Source: Sneathiella glossodoripedis JCM 23214 (GTDB taxonomy: Bacteria > Pseudomonadota > Alphaproteobacteria > Sneathiellales > Sneathiellaceae). Taken from it: a stretch of DNA of 64,000 bases. The stretch lies in contig NZ_BAMS01000002.1 of NCBI RefSeq assembly GCF_000616095.1, forward strand, positions 726,227-790,226. The letters are read 5' to 3'. This document shows positions 56,631 to 64,000 of this stretch, piece after piece; within the stretch, counting starts at the first letter, position 1, and every line of letters begins with the position of its first letter. Under the pieces are notes generated by a model. The model saw only the letters and a program-made list of their open reading frames with translations. It was not told the DNA's origin and did not search any database. The position numbers and the translations under genes were made by a program.

Positions 56631-57303
56631 TTCCTATCACTTCCCAACCTATCCCAGTTCCCCCAAACTGGATCTTGTTCCGCTTACCTAACAAGACCTC
56701 CTCAAACGCCTTTACTTTTTCATCTTCAATATCAGCCTCACCTACCTCGTATGTTTGCAGATCAAGGCAAAGTGAAGAATGAGTTCCTCCACTAACTTCC
56801 AGTAAAAAAACACCAACTGTTGGCGCGTTCACCGGGTCTTCAAACTTCTCGAAAATCTCAGGCAGAGGATAGTCGGCGTAAACGTACAAAACCTGTTTTT
56901 GAGGAAACTCACATAACAAAGACGCAGCTTCGACCAATCCCATTTCGAAAGTTTTCTCGCCAGCAGAAATGACGCTTTGCATTTCTGTCAGCCCCCAACC
57001 TATGGACAACACACCCGGTACAGCATTATGGACAGACAAACTGAAATGCATCGGTGAAATAGGCTCGCCTGAGGCAATTTCCTTCAGAATATTCACGGAA
57101 CGAGCTGCGTCACCGTAGCGAGAGGCAAACACGATTAGAGGCTCACCCTGATTAATCGGAGCAGCAACATTTCCGATACTTTTTCCAAAATTATTTAGCC
57201 TTCGCTTAAGTGAAGCGGGGAGATGATTTATGGCTGCGGGTGCCGCCGAACTATTATTATCTCCACGCCAGACAGACCAATTTACTACACCGAACTGCAT
57301 CAA
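56620..57303 (-). CDS. Ketosynthase-like chain length factor
   Basis: A 227-residue protein of the Ketoacyl-synt_2 group (annotated elsewhere as beta-ketoacyl synthase chain length factor). It aligns only with the N-terminal half of a ketosynthase. At the place of the nucleophile it reads FSLSVHNAVPGVLSIGWG, with no Cys, so it should not condense. It probably pairs with the FabF-like ketosynthase to set polyene length. Confidence 0.85.
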   Translation of the reverse strand: MMQFGVVNWSVWRGDNNSSAAPAAINHLPASLKRRLNNFGKSIGNVAAPINQGEPLIVFASRYGDAARSVNILKEIASGEPISPMHFSLSVHNAVPGVLSIGWGLTEMQSVISAGEKTFEMGLVEAASLLCEFPQKQVLYVYADYPLPEIFEKFEDPVNAPTVGVFLLEVSGGTHSSLCLDLQTYEVGEADIEDEKVKAFEEVLLGKRNKIQFGGTGIGWEVIGNVA

Positions 57304-57314
57304 ACTGGCTCTTT

Positions 57315-57728
57315 TCAGCTTCTTACCAAGCCAATTTTTGTAACCAGATCACGCTCCAGCATTTCAATCCAGCGGTTATATCTATGGTGAATTGTGCTAT
57401 CGGTCGCTTTCAAATTGTAGCTTTCCTTGTATTTAATCGAAAAGGTTTTTTGATTAAAATACAGGTCTACCTTTGCGTTGTGTTTATACGTCCCAACCCT
57501 ACCAATCATATGGCCGGGGGCCACATCCTCAAAGGACCAACCGCGCTCGGCTCCAACAAGCTTGATGCGACGCTGGATGTCGTCCAAAGGAATAATTTCC
57601 TCAGTACTAAAAGCTCTGTTCTCGACATTATAAATTGGTTTTACAACGCAGCCTGCCAAAGTCACTAACGCAACCATCAAAACTAGGCATTTGCCCACAA
57701 TGGCTCTATAAGAAGTGATGGAAATCAT
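57315..57728 (-). CDS. Lipoprotein at the head of the APE operon
   Basis: A 137-residue lipoprotein: the signal VLMVALVTLAGCVVKP has its lipidated Cys near residue 27. The rest is a small alpha/beta domain (VDLYFNQKTFSIKYKES and HRYNRWIEMLERDLVTKIGL). I cannot assign a family with confidence. As the first gene of the cluster it is probably a periplasmic accessory to pigment transport. Confidence 0.7.
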   Translation of the reverse strand: MISITSYRAIVGKCLVLMVALVTLAGCVVKPIYNVENRAFSTEEIIPLDDIQRRIKLVGAERGWSFEDVAPGHMIGRVGTYKHNAKVDLYFNQKTFSIKYKESYNLKATDSTIHHRYNRWIEMLERDLVTKIGLVRS

Positions 57729-57802
57729 CTCTTACCCCCCAGGTAATCACACCGAATAGTTGACTAATTACTAATACTTTTGTCACAAACAATAAACATG
57801 TT
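57729..57802. promoter_or_regulatory. Divergent promoter region of the APE operon
   Basis: This is the only gap of any size in the APE operon. It separates the minus-strand operon from the plus-strand phosphopantetheinyl transferase and must hold both start sites. It is AT-rich; I could not pick confident -35/-10 elements or an operator. Confidence 0.5.
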
Positions 57803-58393
57803 ATGCCATTGAGACAAGATTATATCTTTATTGCAGAAACCAAAACGTTGCTTTCGAAGGCTGAGCTTCTTAAGGTTTGGAAAGAGGAAGACGCTGAATA
57901 CATTTCCAAATTCAAAGCCCGTCACAGACGAAACACTTCACTCGCAATGCGAAATTTAAGCAGAAAGATCATTTCAAACTACACTCAAACTCCAATACAG
58001 GACTGGAAAATAAAGATAAATCAAAACAACAAAAGATCCCTCTGTTCCAATTTTGGAATTGAGTATTGTGTGAGTTATTCACATTCAAAAAATTGGATGG
58101 GAATTGCTTTAAGCACAGATGCAATAGGAATTGACATAGAAGAAACCCGCCACCGTAGAGATTGGAAATCAATGAGCGCCTCTTTCTTTAGCAATGCAAA
58201 GCCGGCTCAAAGTGAAACTGAATTTCTGCACCAATGGACAAGTTATGAGGCAAACCTCAAATTCGACAGCGCCTCTCCACACTCTCCAGCCAAAAATATT
58301 CACCACAAAATTATAAATAACAACACGATCCTTTGCGTTGCCTCAAACAAAAATACGTTTGAATTCCTTAGGGATGAAGATATTGCTTTCTAG
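57803..58393 (+). CDS. 4'-phosphopantetheinyl transferase
   Basis: A 196-residue Sfp-like enzyme. GIDIEETRHR carries the Mg-binding GIDIE motif, and HQWTSYEANLK matches the W-x3-E-x2-x-K motif (EAxLK form). YCVSYSHSKNWMGIA is the substrate-binding region before it. It attaches phosphopantetheine from CoA to the two acyl carrier proteins of the APE operon, from which it is divergently transcribed. Confidence 0.88.
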   Translation: MPLRQDYIFIAETKTLLSKAELLKVWKEEDAEYISKFKARHRRNTSLAMRNLSRKIISNYTQTPIQDWKIKINQNNKRSLCSNFGIEYCVSYSHSKNWMGIALSTDAIGIDIEETRHRRDWKSMSASFFSNAKPAQSETEFLHQWTSYEANLKFDSASPHSPAKNIHHKIINNNTILCVASNKNTFEFLRDEDIAF

Positions 58394-58426
58394 TTAAATT
58401 TGGACTGGCGCACGAGTTGAAATAAA

Positions 58427-58453
58427 AAGGGTGACCCTTTTATGGCCACCCTT
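58427..58453 (-). terminator. Hairpin after the first chemoreceptor gene
   Basis: On the minus strand AAGGGTG pairs with CACCCTT and is followed by TTTATT. A nested AAAAGGG/CCCTTTT pair is also possible. It lies between convergent genes and may serve both. Confidence 0.65.
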
Positions 58454-58475
58454 CTCGTTTCTTAAACCACAGAAA

Positions 58476-61253
58476 TTACACCACTCGGCGTAGCTGTCCT
58501 CCTTGCGAATTTTCAGCATCAGATGAACGGAAGAAGCTAATCAAGTCGTTTAACGAGCGAGCCTCGGCACTTAATTTTTCTGCTGAGGTCAAGCTTTCCA
58601 TAACCAAAGAAGAATTCTGCTGTGTCATTTGATCCATATCGGCAATGGCCGTACTTGTCTCTTGGATACCTTGGGCTTGCTCCTTGCTCGCAACGGAAAT
58701 TTCTCCAATAATATCAGTGGCTTTCTTAATGGCGTCCACTATCTCTTTCAAAGTGTCGCCAGTTTGATTTGTCAAAGCCACCCCTCCTTTGATCTGTTTT
58801 TCACTATTAGTGATGAGGCTTTTGACGTCTTTTGCTGCGGTTGCGGTGCGCTGCGCAAGGGTTCCAACCTCTGCGGCTACAACTGCAAAGCCTTTTCCAG
58901 CTTCACCCGCCCGCGCGGCTTCCACTGAGGCATTTAACGCCAGAAGGTTTGTCTGGAAGGCGATTTCATCGATAACACCAATAATTTCAAAGACCTTTCT
59001 CGAAGACTCTTCAATATCTGCCATGGCGGTAATCGATTTTTCAACAACTTCCCCGCCGCTTTCCGCCACATTATAGGCTTCGATGGAAAGGTCGTTTGCA
59101 CTTCGCGCATTCTCAGCATTTTGTTTGACAATCGCTGACAGCTCTTCCATGGAAGCCGCCGACTCTTCAAGGTTTGCCGCTTGTGTCTCTGTGCGTTCAT
59201 TCAATCCGCGACTTCCCGTTGTAATTCGGTCAGCTGCGGTCCCAATGGAATGGGCTGACTCAATGATTTTGGCGACGATGTCATTCAGTTGCTCTGCGGT
59301 TCGGTTGCTATCTGTTTTCAATTGATTGAAGGTGCCTTGATATTCTTTCGACACCCGGTAACTCAGGTCCCCATCCGCAAGCGCAGCAAGAGACGCCCCT
59401 ACCTCGGTGATGACACTATCAACGGTGTCATTCAACTCATTCATGGCTACGGCCAATCGTTTCATGAAGCCTGTCTTCCCTTCAATGGAAACGGACTGAG
59501 TGAAATCACCGGCAACCACGGCGGTCACCATTTTGTCTATCTCTTCGCGAACAGAAAGCTCTTCGGTCACATCGTTCCATTCCAATGTTGTCCCAATGAC
59601 TTCCCCTGCCTCATTTTTAACAGCGGAAAAGATGACATCAAACGTCACACCACCAAAAACAAGTCGACCTTCTTGGTTGCTCGTAGCGGCATTCATCAGA
59701 TTGGTTTTAAAATCCGCTGCCTGAAGTATCGGCTGTACCGAACTGCCAACAAGCTTCTGAACATCAAAGCGAGAGTAGGCCTTCTGGATCTGAGACTGAG
59801 ATTTACCAAGCAGAGAATATAACGCGTTATTTAGATAGAGTATGTCTCCGTTGGTATCCGTTAGTAGGATACAGGCTGCACAGTTATCCAAGGCAATCTT
59901 GATCCGCATATTTTCCGCAGCGACCTCCAACTGTTTGGCCACTTTGATCTTTTCTTCTTCCTGCCTGGCTTTTTCCTCGTCTTCTTTTTGCAATCTCTCC
60001 TGTTCCATAACAGCCATTTCAAGGGCATTATCCTGAAAGACTTTTATGGCGCGGGCCATATCGCCGACTTCATCTTGCGACTCCTGCAGCGGTATCGGGG
60101 TTTGCGTATCACCATCCGCCAACTGTTTTGCTGAATTGGTTATGGCGATGAGACCATTGACAAGGCGGCGAGAGAAAAATAAGCCAACCGCACCCACAAC
60201 CAACAATAAAACCAATCCAACGATCAGCATGTTGTTTCTAACATCGGCAATGGGCGCACTATATTCAGCTTCATCTATTTCAGAGAGAATAGCCCAGCGA
60301 GCCCCCATAAATTCCATTGGCCCATATATCGACTTCACGTTGACGTCACGATAATCCGTGGCGATCATTGCGCCCGTCTCTCCTTTGAGGGCAAGTCGGA
60401 CCGGCTCAGTATCCACGGTGCGTTCCAAAATAGTAGATGTTTCGGAAAATCTGGAATCGCTGCGCATCAATAAATCCTGCCCGACGATATAACTCTCACC
60501 AGTTTCACCGAGACCGGTAGCATCCTGCATGAGTGCATTAATACGGCTAATGGGCATTTGAAAAACCAGGATGCCTACGGGAACCTCACCGTCCATAACG
60601 GGCATACCGACAAAACTTGCAGGCGCATCAAAACTTGGGGCGTATGGCGCAAAATCAACAAAGACTGGTTCAGAGTTAGACTTTGCGGCCCGATAGACTT
60701 CGCCAAGCCCACTGTTTTTCCATTTGCCTGTTTCCAGATTTGTCGCGTAATCCAGTTCCTTAAACACGCTATAAGTGAGGTTTCCCTCTAGGTCCAAAAG
60801 GAAAATGTCATAATATTCGTTGGTATATAACTTTTGCCGAAACCATGGATGGTAGCGTTTATGCACATCGCTGTAAAAAGATCCATCCTCTGCGTAATCG
60901 AGCTTTTCCTTCTCTCCCGTAGGATGTTCATTTTCGGTAATATAAAGATTTTGAAGTATCTCGGTCTGGTTTCCCGGCAACGCTTCCCAAGACGTGGAAA
61001 ATAACTTGGCTGCTTCCACAACGGCCGGGTTAGAAGCTGTTTCAAGTAGATCTTCCTTAATGCTAACCAGATAGTTCATTAGGGCATTTGTACGTGCCTG
61101 CTGCGCGACCTGTAATTTTTTCCTAACTTCACTATCAATGGTCGATGCGCTCTGAATATAGCTTAAACTTCCAAGACTAACGCCCAGCAGCAGTGACGAG
61201 ACGATTATCAGGAGCGGAAGTTTTTGCGAAATTCGTAGATTCTGGACACTCAT
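58476..61253 (-). CDS. Methyl-accepting chemotaxis protein with dCache and PAS
   Basis: A 925-residue receptor. TM1 is at about residues 12-32; a periplasmic dCache-like domain follows to about 340; TM2 is near 342-362; then come a HAMP domain, a charged coiled coil near 420-445, a PAS-like domain near 450-565 ([19 protein letters not shown]), and a methyl-accepting signalling domain. The hairpin tip has [20 protein letters not shown]. It senses a periplasmic ligand and possibly a cytoplasmic PAS cue, and signals through CheA/CheW. Its sensor closely resembles that of the next receptor. Confidence 0.93.
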   Translation of the reverse strand: MSVQNLRISQKLPLLIIVSSLLLGVSLGSLSYIQSASTIDSEVRKKLQVAQQARTNALMNYLVSIKEDLLETASNPAVVEAAKLFSTSWEALPGNQTEILQNLYITENEHPTGEKEKLDYAEDGSFYSDVHKRYHPWFRQKLYTNEYYDIFLLDLEGNLTYSVFKELDYATNLETGKWKNSGLGEVYRAAKSNSEPVFVDFAPYAPSFDAPASFVGMPVMDGEVPVGILVFQMPISRINALMQDATGLGETGESYIVGQDLLMRSDSRFSETSTILERTVDTEPVRLALKGETGAMIATDYRDVNVKSIYGPMEFMGARWAILSEIDEAEYSAPIADVRNNMLIVGLVLLLVVGAVGLFFSRRLVNGLIAITNSAKQLADGDTQTPIPLQESQDEVGDMARAIKVFQDNALEMAVMEQERLQKEDEEKARQEEEKIKVAKQLEVAAENMRIKIALDNCAACILLTDTNGDILYLNNALYSLLGKSQSQIQKAYSRFDVQKLVGSSVQPILQAADFKTNLMNAATSNQEGRLVFGGVTFDVIFSAVKNEAGEVIGTTLEWNDVTEELSVREEIDKMVTAVVAGDFTQSVSIEGKTGFMKRLAVAMNELNDTVDSVITEVGASLAALADGDLSYRVSKEYQGTFNQLKTDSNRTAEQLNDIVAKIIESAHSIGTAADRITTGSRGLNERTETQAANLEESAASMEELSAIVKQNAENARSANDLSIEAYNVAESGGEVVEKSITAMADIEESSRKVFEIIGVIDEIAFQTNLLALNASVEAARAGEAGKGFAVVAAEVGTLAQRTATAAKDVKSLITNSEKQIKGGVALTNQTGDTLKEIVDAIKKATDIIGEISVASKEQAQGIQETSTAIADMDQMTQQNSSLVMESLTSAEKLSAEARSLNDLISFFRSSDAENSQGGQLRRVV

Positions 61254-61591
61254 GGGGGGAATATCTCCAAAACATTTTAAATTTTTGTAATATGGATACG
61301 CAGACGAGAACTTGTACTAAGACTGATTTTAGAAGAAATTACTTAAGCCTTTTTTCCTATAAAAAGCAGCCAATACAATCGATATATAAATTAGTATAAT
61401 TAATAATCTCTAAACTGATGCGCACGCCTCTTCTCGCCAGCTCCAAACGCTGTATTGCAGGCCCCAAGCGTCAAAAGCAGTTTAAAATTTTGGCTTAATA
61501 ATATTGCTGTGACTTTTGTTGCGGATGTAAACTCGCACAAAAAAACAGGCGCCGAAATCAGCGCCTGTTTTTATAAAGATCGGAAACTTAT
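61254..61591. other. Intergenic region between the two chemoreceptor genes
   Basis: I find no coding frame. The right end holds the terminator of the upstream receptor (61539-61573). The rest is AT-rich and should contain the promoter of the 925-residue receptor. No clear -35/-10, sigma-54 or sigma-28 site was identified. Confidence 0.6.
61539..61573. terminator. Bidirectional terminator after the second chemoreceptor gene
   Basis: AACAGGCGC pairs with GCGCCTGTT around an 8-base loop. An A run precedes and a T run follows, so it can act on both strands. On the minus strand it ends the chemoreceptor transcript stopping at 61592. Confidence 0.9.
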
Positions 61592-63831
61592 TTAGGCAGC
61601 ACGAATATCGTCTAGGAATTTATCGATATCGGCCTTCAAATCCATCGCCAGTTTATCAAGAGCCTGTGAAGCATTCAGGACCTCACCAGCGCTGTCTCCG
61701 GTTTGCACGGATTGGGTTGAAACATCACGGATCCTGTCATTGACAAGTTGGGTACCACGAGCCGCTTCCTGCACACTGCGGGAAATTTCACCTGTGGCAG
61801 AATTTTGCTCTTCCACAGCGGACGCAATATTGACCGTGGCTTCCTTGATGGTTTTAATCACAGATCCGATATTGGAAATATTGGCAACGGCGCTGTCGGT
61901 CGCTCCCTGTATGCCGTTGATATGGCTCGTGATTTCATCGGTTGCTTTAGCTGTCTGAGTGGCTAGACTTTTCACCTCTGAGGCTACGACAGCAAAGCCC
62001 TTGCCAGCTTCTCCGGCGCGGGCAGCTTCAATCGTTGCGTTCAACGCAAGCAGGTTTGTCTGTCCAGCGATATCACTGATCATGCCAACAACTTCACTGA
62101 TTTTCTTGGCTGCATCTGCAAGATCCCCAACCGAATGGCTGGTTTGATCGGCTTCGGTTACCGCAGTTTCAGACACAGTTGTCGCCTGTTGAACCTGCCG
62201 ACTGATTTCCCGAATGGAAGAAGAAAGCTCTTCCGTTGCGGACGCTACAGTCTGGACATTGGCGGATGCCTGATCGGACGCCGAAGACACATCGGTAGCA
62301 AGGGTGCGTGTCCCATCTGCTGTTTGCACCAGACTGTTTGCTGTTGCCTGCATTTCTGTCGCGGCGCCTGTCAGGGTGCTCATCATCTCGGAAATCCTGG
62401 CCTCGAAACCGGCAATCAAATCCTTAACCAGTTTGGCGCGCGCTTCAACTTTCCGGCTTTCTTCGCGCTCACGTTCTCTTTCAGCGGCCTCTTGCTCGGC
62501 GGCGCGTGCACGCTCCTCCTCTTTCAGGCGCGCAGCTTCTTCCTCACTCTTGCGGGCCTCTTCCTCAAGGCGCAACCGCTCAAGTGCATTCTCTTTAAAG
62601 ATATTGAGTGAATTGGCCATATCACCAATTTCATCGCCCCGCTCAGTATAGGGACATCGGTTTCATTCTCACCGTTGGCAAGCTTCGTCATCGCGGATGT
62701 GATACCGCCAAGCGCTTTAGTAATGCTGCGAGAGAACGTTATGCCGACGAACCCGGCAAGTAGCAGCATAACAACAGTCGCAATGGCCAGATCGTTGCGC
62801 AGTGCGTTATTGGGCGCGAGATATTCAGCCTCTGACATTTCCGCCATAATACCCCATTTTGTTCCCAAAAAACCAAGCGGGGCATATACTTTCTTGACCA
62901 GCTCGCCACTTTGGTTCTCTGTGACTTTATTACCGCTGTCACCTGCAATCGCCGCGCGACTGGCGGAGCTATCAACATTTTTCTTCAAAATCGTGGATTC
63001 TTCTGAAAAGCGGGAACTGCTGCGCATCAGGAAATCTTCACCAAAAATGTAAGTCTCTCCCGTCTCACCAAGGCCGGTTGCATCATTCATCACAGTGTCA
63101 ATTCGGGTAATGGGCATTTGATATGCCAGAACGCCAACTTTCTTCCCACCGGCATCGACAATCGGCAACCCCATAAAACTGGCGGGTGCATCATAGCTTG
63201 GGGCGTAAGGAGCAAAATCAATGAAGGCCGGCTTTGATCCTGCTGGAAGCGCCGCCGCAGCCCTGAAAACCTGACCAAGGCCGGACTCTTTCCATTTTCC
63301 GGTAACAAGGTTGGTTGCGTAATCCAATTCCTTGAACACGGAATAGACAAGGTTTCCCTTCAGATCGAAAATAAAGATGTCATAATATTCACGCGTATTC
63401 AGATTTGTACGGAACCAGTCATGAAACTGTCCGTGTACTTTGCTGTAAGCGCTGCCATCTCCTGCAGCATCCAGCTTTTCTTTCTCTCCCGTAGGATGGG
63501 GATTGTCTGTGATATAGGCTTTTTGCAAATATCCGCTCGCGCCTTCCCCAAGTTCAGCAAACGCAGCTGTAAATTCATTGGCCGCCTGAACGGTAAAAGG
63601 GTTCACGCTGATTACGGTCAGGTCTTCTTCTATGCCTTGAAGATAATTCAACAGCGTTGCTTTACGGGACTGAAGGGTCACTTCCAGCTTTTTAACAACT
63701 TCAGCGTTCAGTGCGCTAGAGCTGTCTTTATAAGCGAGAACACCTAATCCCACTGATATCGCCAGTGCGATCGACAGGATAAGAACTGGCAGTTTCCGGG
63801 AAATCTTCATTTTGGATAACATAAGCAACAC
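61592..63831 (-). CDS. Methyl-accepting chemotaxis protein with dCache (one base missing)
   Basis: The sensor half (63831 to about 62637) and signalling half lie in different frames. Adding one base near 62637 gives a HAMP join of the form [20 protein letters not shown] and a 746-residue receptor. TM1 is at about residues 12-32, a dCache-like sensor extends to 320, TM2 is at about 333-353, then HAMP, a long Arg/Glu coiled coil and a signalling domain with [20 protein letters not shown]. It lacks the PAS domain of its neighbour, whose sensor it otherwise closely matches. Confidence 0.9.
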
Positions 63832-64000
63832 TCCAGATTTCTATAATTACTGCCAATTCTGCGGATAAATGGTTCATATTTTATTAATTTTTAAGTCAAA
63901 ATTAGATGCACACATATAATTTTAAATAATCATTAAACAAAAAACCAAAAACGGAGCTCGAAACATTAACTAAAAACGGATTATTGAACTTTAATTGTAG

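Noticed and set aside
63922..63936. CtrA-like TTAA-N7-TTAA upstream of the last chemoreceptor
   Set aside because: The surrounding sequence is almost pure A/T, so the match is likely by chance and lacks the final C.
1..64000. CRISPR array, tRNA, rRNA or insertion sequence
   Set aside because: No regularly spaced repeats, no tRNA-like cloverleaf with a T-loop GTTCRA pattern in context, no rRNA segments and no transposase frames were seen.

Overview
The window is alphaproteobacterial chromosome. The signs are a perfect alphaproteobacterial SOS box (GTTC-N7-GTTC) upstream of recA, a two-domain cold-shock protein, a form II carbon monoxide dehydrogenase-like operon in S-L-M order, a coupled psd-pssA pair, and a CtrA-type motif (TTAA-N7-TTAAC). 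The gene content resembles marine, Sneathiella-like or Rhodospirillales-like bacteria, but I cannot fix the genus from sequence alone.

Layout, left to right. 1-3571: a PaaI-type thioesterase (cut by the window edge) and a DUF192 protein, divergent from a TPP-riboswitch-controlled ThiZXY importer for a thiamine pyrimidine precursor. 3665-4231: tandem cold-shock protein. 4584-12103: nine-gene Mrp/Mbh-type Na+/H+ antiporter operon with three MrpD-like ion-channel subunits and no full-length MrpA. 12105-13583: ChaN-like lipoprotein and a Panacea-like protein. 13774-23816: coxG, coxSLM, then coxD, coxE, two XdhC proteins, a molybdopterin-binding/MobA-like fusion, a NifU-like scaffold and DUF1289; together this is a molybdenum hydroxylase with its cofactor loading and Fe-S accessories. 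24018-28892: PadR regulator and an RND efflux pair. 28957-36682: pssA/psd, an ATM1-type ABC exporter, a LysM protein, two c-type cytochrome genes, a small exported protein and a LOG-family enzyme. 36782-40676: icd, a VPLPA-CTERM-like surface protein, a decayed solute-binding protein, a lipocalin-like protein and recA. 40844-42433: an orphan RHS toxin tip with a likely immunity gene and the scar of a second tip. 42586-58393: an aryl polyene (APE) pigment cluster of about 18 genes. 58476-63831: two tandem paralogous chemoreceptors.

The APE cluster has a complete type II polyketide set: two ketosynthases with intact Cys-His-His, a chain-length-factor-like protein, two acyl carrier proteins, ketoreductase, two dehydratases, AMP ligase, phosphopantetheinyl transferase, acyltransferases, thioesterase, glycosyltransferase, LolA-like carrier and MMPL exporter. 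It lacks the usual aromatic ammonia-lyase and SAM methyltransferase inside the cluster. It also carries a flavoprotein with the WxWxIP motif of flavin-dependent halogenases.

A technical point affects the whole annotation. Twelve genes are broken by exactly one missing base each, and in every case adding one base restores a full-length, family-typical protein. The loss can always be read as one base dropped from a run or doublet. This is the signature of an indel-prone assembly rather than twelve pseudogenes, so these loci are annotated here as single repaired genes.
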